From positions 1 through 64,000 of the forward strand of contig JADJRU010000002.1 in assembly GCA_016712105.1 (NCBI GenBank): a stretch of DNA of 64,000 nucleotides, read 5' to 3'. The DNA is from Ahniella sp. GTDB taxonomy: Bacteria; Pseudomonadota; Gammaproteobacteria; Xanthomonadales; Ahniellaceae. Under the pieces are notes generated by a model. The model saw nothing but the letters and a program-made list of their open reading frames with translations, had not been told where the DNA came from and did no database searches. Both the position numbers and the translations under genes were made by a program. Position 1 is the first letter of the stretch. The number at the start of each line of letters is the position of its first letter. Of the stretch, positions 34,378 to 40,880 are shown one piece after another.

Positions 34378-34418
34378 CTGTGGCTGCCGCACGGCCGATG
34401 CCGTACGGCATGCCACAG
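34378..34418 (-). promoter_or_regulatory. Leader hairpin just upstream of the small lipoprotein RBS
   Basis: CTGTGGC-TGCCGCACGG / CCGTACGGCA-GCCACAG can form a stem of about 16 pairs with one bulge and a six-base loop. It ends about five bases before the GGAGG of the gene at 34158-34364. It could be an upstream terminator, an attenuator or an element affecting ribosome access. Confidence 0.35.
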
Positions 34419-34613
34419 AGACTACGCCTGACCGATTGGTTTGTCTTGTGAAGAATGTCATGGATACCCGGGCACTTCCCGGTATCTGCCCGCCCCTTTG
34501 CGGCAGGGGAATTTAATCCGACTGCGCTTGTCAAGAGCATCGAAGGACGCCTGGAAGCGAGTCAGGACGGGCTTTGATTGATTGTGTCCTTTTGCAAGGG
34601 CTAGAGTCGGGCC

Positions 34614-35371
34614 ATGTCTGCCCGCGCCTCCCGACCACGTCCGATCGTGGATATCCTCGACTTGCTCAGACTGAGCGAGGCGAAGACTGCCGCGGAGTTG
34701 ACCGAGCGGGTGGGCATACTGTCGAACCGATTGGGCTTGGAGTACTGGATCTACGGCGCACTCGTGGCGATGTCGCCGAGCCGCTTCGAAGAGTTTGTGC
34801 TGAGCGGTTATCCGGACGGTTGGCGGCAACATTACCTCGAGCAGAAATATACCTACGTCGACCCGACCGTGAACTATGCGCGGGCGCATGTGGTGCCGTC
34901 ATTGTGGGACGATCTCTGGCAGCAACTCTCGCCGGAAATGGGTTTGCGCGCCAAGAGGATCTTCGCGGAAGCACGCGATTTCGGATTGGCGAAGGGCCTG
35001 AGTGTGCCGGTACACGGGCTGGGTTGTGCGTTCGGCATGATGTCGTTCGCAGCGATGAATCCGAAACATCCCATCCTCGAATCGACGGTGTATGCCGAAG
35101 CAAGCATGCTCGCGATCCACACGCATCAGGCGGCATCGAAACTCTACGGCGCAGGTTTGCAGGGGAAACACATCCCGCTCAGCGACCGTCAACGCGAATG
35201 CCTCAAGTGGGCTGCCGAAGGCAAGACCAGCTGGGAGATCGGCGAACTGCTGTCGATCAGCGAACGCACGGTCGTCTTCCACCTGGCGAATGCAGCGCGA
35301 AAGCTGAAAGGTCGACGCGTCCGCAAGCCATTGCGAAGGCGCTGGTCATGGGTGTGCTCGACCAGGATTGA
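34614..35371 (+). CDS. luxR: LuxR-family acyl-homoserine-lactone receptor/regulator (frameshift near end)
   Basis: A quorum-sensing transcription factor of about 252 residues. The N-terminal autoinducer domain carries the conserved pocket set: W and Y in GWRQHYLEQKYTYVDP, the D-P of YVDPTV, W in PSLWDDL and G in KGLSVPVHG. The C-terminal GerE-type helix-turn-helix is PLSDRQRECLKWAAEGKTSWEIGELL followed by SERTVVFHLANAARKL. The raw frame runs on to 35504. One indel near 35305 restores STRPQAIAKALVMGVLDQD and a stop at 35369-35371. luxI lies 210 bases downstream with two lux boxes between. It probably binds those boxes when AHL-loaded. Confidence 0.93.
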
Positions 35372-35382
35372 GCGCCTCCGCG

Positions 35383-35405
35383 CACAAACCATGTTGTGTT
35401 TTTTT
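35383..35405 (+). terminator. Short intrinsic terminator after luxR
   Basis: CACAA-ACCATG-TTGTG followed by seven T, 12 bases after the corrected luxR stop. The stem is short (5 bp) but the T-run is clear. Confidence 0.5.
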
Positions 35406-35491
35406 CACTCGATCGCGAACGCTCCAAGCGTGCGCGCAGTTCCCTGTGCGCCTCTCGCGCACGTGCCACAAAGAATGCATGCATGTCACCC

Positions 35492-35507
35492 CTGTAAGAT
35501 TTGACAG
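35492..35507 (+). promoter_or_regulatory. lux box 1 (upstream of luxI)
   Basis: CTGTAAGATTTGACAG has the classic lux-box form CTGT-N8-ACAG. It abuts box 2, and together the 32 bases form one near-perfect palindrome (15 of 16 pairs). The luxI start is 75 bases from its end. Confidence 0.85.
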
Positions 35508-35523
35508 CTGTCAAAACTTACAG
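35508..35523 (+). promoter_or_regulatory. lux box 2 (upstream of luxI, abutting box 1)
   Basis: CTGTCAAAACTTACAG, again CTGT-N8-ACAG, 58 bases before the luxI ATG. Tandem boxes without a spacer could bind two LuxR dimers cooperatively. Confidence 0.85.
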
Positions 35524-35581
35524 CTTGACGATTTGATCGCTTCACGCTCAGCCCTGTCCCTGAGCGATTTCGGAGCGTGTC

Positions 35582-36196
35582 ATGCAAGAGATCGTGATTG
35601 GTCGTCCCAGCTGGCGGAACCTGCCCTCGGCGTTAATCGACAGCATGTATGGACTGCGTCACCAGATGTTTTTCGAGCGTTTGAACTGGCAAGTGGACAC
35701 CCGCGACGGCAAGGAGAAGGATTGGTTCGACCGCCTTGAACCCACCTACGTCGTGGCACGTGCCGCTGCCGAACGAAACCGCGCGCTGGGTAGTTGGCGA
35801 TTGCTGCCGACCACCGGCCCCTACATGCTGAAGGACGTGTTCCCGGAACTCCTGCATGGGCAAGAGGCACCGTCCGACCCGACGATCTGGGAAGCGAGCC
35901 GGTTCGCGGTTGCGAAACACGAGGATGCCGTCGCGTTCGGGCTGAACGAAACCCCGGTGGCGATGATCCGCGAGATGCTGCGCTTCGTGCGTCGCAACGG
36001 CGTACACGAGATCGTCACGGTGACGAGCGTCGGTGTGGAGCGGCTGATCCGCAACCTGGGCCTGAAGACTGAGCGTTTCGGCCCGGCCATCCAGATTGGC
36101 GAAGTCCGCACCGTGGCGTTGCGGGTTCCCATGGACGATCACGCCGAACTCAAGCTCTGGGGCGAACTCGAACGTGATGCCCTGCGCGCAGCGTGA
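35582..36196 (+). CDS. luxI: Acyl-homoserine-lactone synthase (LuxI family)
   Basis: Makes an AHL signal from S-adenosylmethionine and an acyl carrier; 204 residues, normal length. The conserved LuxI set is present: R26, F30, W36 (LRHQMFFERLNW), D47 and D50 (EKDWFDRLEP), R73 (GSWRLLPT), E104 and R107 (WEASRFAV). The signal is probably an acyl-HSL; chain length and oxidation cannot be told from sequence. The ATG at 35582 follows two lux boxes, implying LuxR-controlled positive feedback. Confidence 0.95.
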   Translation: MQEIVIGRPSWRNLPSALIDSMYGLRHQMFFERLNWQVDTRDGKEKDWFDRLEPTYVVARAAAERNRALGSWRLLPTTGPYMLKDVFPELLHGQEAPSDPTIWEASRFAVAKHEDAVAFGLNETPVAMIREMLRFVRRNGVHEIVTVTSVGVERLIRNLGLKTERFGPAIQIGEVRTVALRVPMDDHAELKLWGELERDALRAA

Positions 36197-36238
36197 GGTT
36201 TGCGGACAACCGACCCTTCCACCCGCCATCGGCGCACC

Positions 36239-36274
36239 CTACCCAGGAACCTGCCTACGGGTACCTGGGTAGGC
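36239..36274 (+). terminator. Hairpin between luxI and lux box 3
   Basis: CCTACCCAGG ... CCTGGGTAGG is a perfect 10-bp stem with a 16-base loop, 43 bases past luxI. There is no U-tract. It would insulate luxI from the next promoter. Confidence 0.5.
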
Positions 36275-36286
36275 ACTGCCTACCCC

Positions 36287-36302
36287 CTGTAAGAACTGAC
36301 AG
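36287..36302 (+). promoter_or_regulatory. lux box 3 (upstream of the pseudo-receiver gene)
   Basis: CTGTAAGAACTGACAG is CTGT-N8-ACAG and lies 57 bases before the ATG at 36360. That is almost the same spacing as box 2 to luxI (58), and it shares the flank CCCCTGTAAGA with box 1. It strongly suggests LuxR control of the next gene. Confidence 0.82.
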
Positions 36303-36359
36303 TTTCAGTATCGCGTCTCTCCCTGTATCTCTGTAGTCGACCCCACGCAAGGAGCGATC

Positions 36360-37160
36360 ATGTTCAGGCTTGCAGTCCAGCCCTTCGGTTTCCCGGAACG
36401 CCTTCGCAAGGTCCTTGAAGTGGTCATCGCCCAGGCGTTTGTCGTGGATTGGCAACTGTGCATCTGGTCGGAACGCGAGGCGCGAAACATCGACGTGCTG
36501 GTGCAACTGGTCGGCGACCGTTGGCCCGATGACATGGCGGTGGCCTTGCCCGAGAAGGCACCGCGATTACATGCTCAGTTGCGGATCAGTGAGATCGACC
36601 AGTTTCGCGAGGCGCCGTTCACGATCGGGCGGCACTCGCTGTTCTCGCAACTGGTGGCGGCACTCGTCGCCATCGGCGACAGTGTCCGTGCGCACCCCCA
36701 ACGAACCGCCGCAGCGGAATCTGCATCGGGACTGGCTCTGTCGACATCGATGCCCTCCAGAACCGAAGTGCCCGTGGCGCTGGTGGTTGAGGAAAGTCGT
36801 GCTGCCCGCGAACAGATTGCTGCCGAACTGAACAGCCTGGGCTTCCAGGCTCAGGCGTTTGCCGACGCCAGCGAGGCATTGGCTTATGCGCGAGGTCATG
36901 CGGTGTCGCTTGCGGTCATCGAAACCGAACTGACCGGTCCGATCGATGGCATCACCTTGTGTCGGCGGCTGCGCGAAACCAGCATCGTGCCGATCTCGGT
37001 GTTGATGCTGACAAACCATGGCGGCACGCTGGAACGCCTGCGCGCGCTCGTCAACGGATCCCACGCCTATCTGACCAAACCGGTCGATCGCATGATGTTC
37101 CGCACCGAAGTGCAGCGATTGCTCGCCAGCCACGAACGCGATGCCGAGGCACCGCATTAA
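36360..37160 (+). CDS. Pseudo-receiver (REC-like) protein with novel N-terminal domain, quorum-controlled
   Basis: A 266-residue protein. Residues 1-110 (MFRLAVQPFGFPERLRKVLE onward) match no family I know. A Pro/Ser/Ala linker leads to a response-regulator receiver fold at about 138-256: VALVVEESRAAR, VSLAVIETELTGPIDG, SVLMLTN and AYLTKPVD. The conserved Lys (K240) and Thr (T218) are kept, but the acidic pair is Glu-Glu (144-145) and the phosphoacceptor position is Glu (188). This suggests a permanently phospho-like or phosphorylation-independent receiver. No output domain follows. AAGGAG precedes the ATG and lux box 3 lies 57 bases upstream. Function unknown. Confidence 0.82.
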   Translation: MFRLAVQPFGFPERLRKVLEVVIAQAFVVDWQLCIWSEREARNIDVLVQLVGDRWPDDMAVALPEKAPRLHAQLRISEIDQFREAPFTIGRHSLFSQLVAALVAIGDSVRAHPQRTAAAESASGLALSTSMPSRTEVPVALVVEESRAAREQIAAELNSLGFQAQAFADASEALAYARGHAVSLAVIETELTGPIDGITLCRRLRETSIVPISVLMLTNHGGTLERLRALVNGSHAYLTKPVDRMMFRTEVQRLLASHERDAEAPH

Positions 37161-37224
37161 GGAGCGGTGGTTTCAGCCAATCGATGCAATAGTGCGCATC
37201 GATCGGTTGAAACCACCGCTCCTT
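37159..37224 (+). terminator. Very long hairpin that includes the pseudo-receiver stop codon
   Basis: AAGGAGCGGTGGTTTCA continues through 37187 and pairs with 37196-37224 over 29 positions (27 exact, the rest G-T compatible), leaving the loop AATAGTGC. The left arm begins within TAA. It may be a terminator or a mobile inverted-repeat element. There is no U-tract. Confidence 0.65.
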
Positions 37225-37276
37225 GCGCTTCGCTTTGCGAAGCACAAGGGCGAAGTGTTTGCCTAACCCCTCCCAA

Positions 37277-37304
37277 CCCTCCCCGAACATCGGGGAGGGC
37301 TTTT
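37277..37304 (+). terminator. Intrinsic terminator
   Basis: CCCTCCCCGA-ACA-TCGGGGAGGG-C-TTTT: a perfect 10-bp GC-rich stem and a short T-run, 117 bases past the pseudo-receiver gene. It insulates lux box 4 from upstream transcription. Confidence 0.8.
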
Positions 37305-37396
37305 GCTCTGAAATTGCCCCGGGTTTCAACTGTGGGAGCCGGTTCATGCGCGCCACGGATGACGTTTTCCAACAGCTGTTTACCCCCTGTACCCCC

Positions 37397-37412
37397 CTGT
37401 AACTTCTTACAG
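37397..37412 (+). promoter_or_regulatory. lux box 4 (no protein gene directly downstream)
   Basis: CTGTAACTTCTTACAG fits CTGT-N8-ACAG with good dyad symmetry and the CCCCTGTAA flank shared with boxes 1 and 3. No credible protein start lies within 200 bases downstream. The next gene is lexA, 475 bases away. Confidence 0.8.
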
Positions 37413-37444
37413 CTTTTACTTTCCTGCACAGTCGTTAACTTTGT

Positions 37445-37808
37445 GGTCAAGGCGACACGGCGGCAACACCGTGCGAACCCCGGGGTCGGGAGTCCTCCCT
37501 GAAGGAAGTGCCCGACGGTCGTGCCACCCCTTCGAATGTCGGGCCTGATTCCAGGTTCGGCCGGCACGATCGGACCAAGCGGATTGGGTCCTACCCGCTC
37601 GCCAAGGAAAAAACAGTCGCCAGCACCGGGCCCAGGCCCGGAACCTGACCCGGTGCTGGCACTGGGTTCATTCGGAAAGACGGAAGCCATCCCTGCCCGG
37701 CGCCGTTGATCGATCTTGGGGGCAAGATCAATCGATCAACGGTGGCCGGCATTATCCTGTGTTGGATCAACTACTTGGCGTGCTCCTTGGGGCACGCCTT
37801 GTGGTTTT
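37445..37808 (+). ncRNA. Candidate quorum-regulated structured RNA
   Basis: If lux box 4 is centred near -42, as at classical lux promoters, transcription would start about 37445. The next 360 bases have no convincing open frame but contain three strong hairpins: 37619-37660 (12-bp perfect stem GCCAGCACCGGG with an inner CAGG/CCTG), 37703-37742 (12-bp perfect stem CCGTTGATCGAT), and 37777-37798 (GGCGTGC/GCACGCC) with TTTTT at 37804-37808. The last could end the transcript. The coordinates are inferred. Alternatively this is a long leader of lexA. Confidence 0.4.
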
Positions 37809-37872
37809 TGCCGGATCGGTCGCGACGAATTCTCCTTGCTGATCAGTCGCCTGCGTAACGTGTCTGGTTGCT

Positions 37873-37884
37873 GTACATTTGTGC
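37873..37884 (+). promoter_or_regulatory. LexA2-type operator overlapping the lexA start region
   Basis: GTAC-ATTT-GTGC is an exact match to GTAC-N4-GTGC, the operator described for the LexA2 protein of Pseudomonas putida that heads lexA2-imuA-imuB-dnaE2 cassettes. It ends three bases before the lexA ATG, consistent with autorepression. Confidence 0.82.
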
Positions 37885-37887
37885 AGC

Positions 37888-38520
37888 ATGAGCACCCCAC
37901 TGACCCCCCGCCAACAGGCCATCCTCGAGTTCATCCGCGACCGGATCGGGCAAGGGCTGCCCCCTACGCGCGGTGATATCGCCGAGGCTTTCGGTTTCGC
38001 TTCGCGCTCAGCCGCCGAACAACACTTGCGCGCACTGGCCGACAAAGGCGCGATCACGCTGAATGAAGGTCGGGCGCGAGGTATCCAGCTGCCCGCCGCG
38101 CAGCGCGCCGCGACGGCCCGCACTCCCATCAAGACACTGCCGCTGATCGGCCGGGTCGCCGCCGGTCAACCCATCCTCGCCAGTGAACAGATCGAGGCCC
38201 AAATGGCCGTCGATCCCGACTGCTTCAGGCCCCGCGCCGATTATCTGTTGCGTGTGTACGGCGACAGCATGATCGAGGCCGGCATCTTTCATGGCGATTG
38301 TGTCGCCGTACACCGGCAGCCCGAGGCCGATTCCGGGGCGCTGGTGGTTGCCCGCATCGGCGAGGAGGTGACGGTCAAACACCTGGAGCGGCGCGGCCCG
38401 TCGATCCGGTTGTTGCCGGCCAATCCGGCGTATGCGCCGATCGTGCCCGCGGACGATCAGGAATTCCGCATCGAAGGTCTGGTGGTTGGCGTGTTGCGGC
38501 GATTCGACCAACCGTCCTGA
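37888..38520 (+). CDS. lexA: LexA repressor, LexA2 type
   Basis: SOS repressor and S24 self-cleaving peptidase, 210 residues. The winged-helix domain covers 1-70 (SRSAAEQHLRALADKG as recognition region). The autocleavage bond is A92-G93 (VAAGQP) and the Ser/Lys dyad is S127 (GDSM) and K164. The start ATG at 37888 follows a LexA2 operator. imuA and imuB lie downstream on the same strand, the usual LexA2 mutagenesis cassette. The genome probably has a second, canonical lexA elsewhere. Confidence 0.95.
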   Translation: MSTPLTPRQQAILEFIRDRIGQGLPPTRGDIAEAFGFASRSAAEQHLRALADKGAITLNEGRARGIQLPAAQRAATARTPIKTLPLIGRVAAGQPILASEQIEAQMAVDPDCFRPRADYLLRVYGDSMIEAGIFHGDCVAVHRQPEADSGALVVARIGEEVTVKHLERRGPSIRLLPANPAYAPIVPADDQEFRIEGLVVGVLRRFDQPS

Positions 38521-38656
38521 TCGAAGCTGCACTTGCCCGCCGGTTTTATTCGCGTAGTCGCCAGTCGGCGATGGCTGGCCCGCTCATCGAATCCAATATC
38601 TCAATGTCTGCGACACCCGCAAGGCACAACGATGTTCCATCCCCAAGATTTCCGCC

Positions 38657-39334
38657 ATGACGTCTTCCTCATTCCAGCATCTGCTCGATACCGCCCAACT
38701 CTGGCGCGGGCGCCAGGCCGACACCAGCGTCCGCCCCGGTGTCAGCACACGTCATGGGGCGCTGGACGCCTTGCTGCCCGGCGGCGGTTGGCCACGGGGT
38801 GGCCTGATCGAAGTGATGCCCAACACGCCAGGCATCGGTGAACTGCAATTGCTGCTGCCTACCCTGGCCTCGTTCTGTGTGGCACCCGTATCGACACCCA
38901 GAGCCCGCCGGGCTGGACAACAGGCCGCACGTGCAACACCGCGGATCGTGCTGATCGATCCGCCGTACCTGCCTTATGCCCCAGGTCTGGAACAAGGCGG
39001 CCTCAAGCTCGAACAACTCTGGTGGATCAACCCCGTCAGTACGCGCGATGCGGCCTGGGCCTGTGAACAAAGCCTGCGTTCCGGGGTTTGTCCGGCCGTA
39101 CTGTTCTGGCCACGCCAGGCCCCCGACGACAAATCGCTGCGCCGCCTGCAACTGGCCGCCGAACAAGGGCAGTCGCTGGCATTCCTGTTCCGTCCACCGG
39201 AAGCCGGCGACCATGCCTCTCCGGCGGCGATCCGCATGCAGGTCAGCCGGCGCGCACAAGGCCTGCATCTGGAATTGCGCAAATGCCGTGGCCTGAGCGG
39301 CCGTCCGCAAGTCCAGCTGCCCTGGCCGGGATGA
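38657..39334 (+). CDS. imuA: Translesion-synthesis accessory protein ImuA
   Basis: A RecA-like fold protein without full ATPase motifs that bridges RecA and ImuB in the mutasome. MTSSSFQHLLDTAQLWRG, DALLPGGGWPRGGLIEV and the C-terminal SRRAQGLHLELRKCRG fit the family; 225 residues is normal. It follows lexA by 136 bases and precedes imuB by 6, so it is co-transcribed with imuB. Confidence 0.9.
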   Translation: MTSSSFQHLLDTAQLWRGRQADTSVRPGVSTRHGALDALLPGGGWPRGGLIEVMPNTPGIGELQLLLPTLASFCVAPVSTPRARRAGQQAARATPRIVLIDPPYLPYAPGLEQGGLKLEQLWWINPVSTRDAAWACEQSLRSGVCPAVLFWPRQAPDDKSLRRLQLAAEQGQSLAFLFRPPEAGDHASPAAIRMQVSRRAQGLHLELRKCRGLSGRPQVQLPWPG

Positions 39335-39340
39335 CACGCC

Positions 39341-40765
39341 ATGCTTTGGCTTGCCCTGCATCTGCCTCGACTGTCGATGGACCTCGCCATCCGCGGGCAG
39401 GCTGATCCCGACCAGGCGATCGTGGTGACCGAAGGGCCGGTCCAGCGCCGGTTGATCCACGATGCCAACGCGCCCGCGCGCACGGCCGGCATCCGCACGG
39501 GCATGGGCCTGGCCGCCGCACAGGCATTGGTCGCCGAACTGCAGGTATTACCCCGTCGGCTCGATCAGGAACAACAGGCGCAACAGCATCTGGCGGCCTG
39601 CCTGTACCGGATCAGCGCCGAAGTCTGTCTGAGCACCGATCACGGGATCGTGCTCGAAGCCTGGGCCAGCCGGCGCCTGTTCGGTGGTGGCAACCAGATC
39701 CTCGCGGAAGTCCGGCAACTGCTCGCCGAACTCGGTTACTCAGGCCAGATCGGCCTCGCCCCCACACCCGCCGGCGCTGAACTCGCAGCGCGCCTCGGCG
39801 ATGGTGTCCATGCGCTGTCGCGGCATGCACTGTGGCGCCTGTTCGACCAGGCGCCGCTGACGATCAGCGCCCTCAGCGCCGCCGCACAACAACTGCTCGA
39901 CGGCAGTGGCGCCCGAAGCCTCGGTGCGGTGCTGAAACTGCCGCGTGATGCGCTGGCCCGGCGTATCAGCGCCGACGATTTGAACTACCTCGACCGCCTC
40001 AGCGGGCAATGTGCGGACCAGCGTCGGCTGTACCAGCCGCCGGCACAGTTCGCACGTCGTCTGGAGTTGCCGGCACCGCTGTACACCATCGAACAGATGC
40101 GGTTCCCGATCCGTCGCCTGCTCGGCGACCTGCATGCGTTTCTGCTGGCCCGTGATGCCGGGGTGCAGTCCTTCCATATCCGGTTCGCACACGAAGATGC
40201 GCCGGCCAGCCAGTTGCACATCGGATTGCTGCAAGTGGAACGCGAACGTCAGGCGCTGCTTGATCTGGTCGAGGAGCGTCTGGGCCGGTTCCAGCTTCCA
40301 GCGGCCGTGACCGAACTCGACCTGTGTGCCGCACAACTGCTGCCCTACCAACCCGAACAGGCCGACCTGCTGCAAACGGCTCACACTCAGGACAGCCCTG
40401 AGCGCCTGCTCGAACGACTGCGTGCACGCCTCGGTGAAGACGCCATCCAGAGCCTGCACCGGCAAGCCGACCATCGCCCGGAACGTGCGCAGGCAGCACT
40501 ACCGGCCGGCAGCCCCCCGCCCGGCAAGATCCTGCCGATGCTGGCGGTACGCCGGCCAAACTGGTTGCTGGCCACGCCACAACCGGTCGACGCCAGCGAC
40601 CTGCGCTTGCTCAGCGGGCCAGAGCGCATCGAAAGCGGGTGGTGGGACGGCTTCGACTGCCGGCGTGATTACTACGTCGCCGAAGACCACCACCTGCGCC
40701 GACTATGGGTGTTCCGAACCCCCGGACAACAGGGTGGTTGGTACCTGCATGGCGTTTTTGGATGA
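39341..40765 (+). CDS. imuB: Y-family polymerase-like protein ImuB
   Basis: A 474-residue catalytically inactive Y-family polymerase homologue that recruits the beta clamp and the DnaE2 polymerase. MLWLALHLPRLSMDLAIRG begins the fold, but the catalytic acidic residues of DinB/UmuC are not preserved (LHLPRL in place of D-x-D), as expected for ImuB. SGQIGLAPTPAGAELAARLG and the C-terminal GPERIESGWWDG region are typical. The usual next gene, dnaE2, is absent here. Confidence 0.92.
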   Translation: MLWLALHLPRLSMDLAIRGQADPDQAIVVTEGPVQRRLIHDANAPARTAGIRTGMGLAAAQALVAELQVLPRRLDQEQQAQQHLAACLYRISAEVCLSTDHGIVLEAWASRRLFGGGNQILAEVRQLLAELGYSGQIGLAPTPAGAELAARLGDGVHALSRHALWRLFDQAPLTISALSAAAQQLLDGSGARSLGAVLKLPRDALARRISADDLNYLDRLSGQCADQRRLYQPPAQFARRLELPAPLYTIEQMRFPIRRLLGDLHAFLLARDAGVQSFHIRFAHEDAPASQLHIGLLQVERERQALLDLVEERLGRFQLPAAVTELDLCAAQLLPYQPEQADLLQTAHTQDSPERLLERLRARLGEDAIQSLHRQADHRPERAQAALPAGSPPPGKILPMLAVRRPNWLLATPQPVDASDLRLLSGPERIESGWWDGFDCRRDYYVAEDHHLRRLWVFRTPGQQGGWYLHGVFG

Positions 40766-40781
40766 GGATCGACCTCACTAA

Positions 40782-40815
40782 TGTCATTTAAATGATTGAT
40801 TCAAATGAATTCGCG
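40782..40815 (+). promoter_or_regulatory. AT-rich palindromic segment before glmM
   Basis: A TCATTTAAATGA palindrome followed by ATTGATTCAAATGAAT stands out in GC-rich surroundings, in the 115-base gap between imuB and glmM. It probably contains the glmM promoter. The palindrome may be an operator; no known site matches. Confidence 0.35.
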
Positions 40816-40880
40816 GATCCGCACTTCCCGCCCGCGTGGCAAGCCGCAATAATCATCGGTCCTTTCTCGAAAGCATCGTG

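Noticed and set aside
36239..36274. CCTACCCAGG/CCTGGGTAGG considered as a fifth LuxR site
   Set aside because: It lacks CTGT-N8-ACAG and has a 16-base loop; better explained as a transcript-end hairpin.
37167..37502. 111-codon plus-strand frame in the lux box 4 region
   Set aside because: It spans the long hairpin, the terminator and lux box 4, with no RBS or homology; probably not translated.
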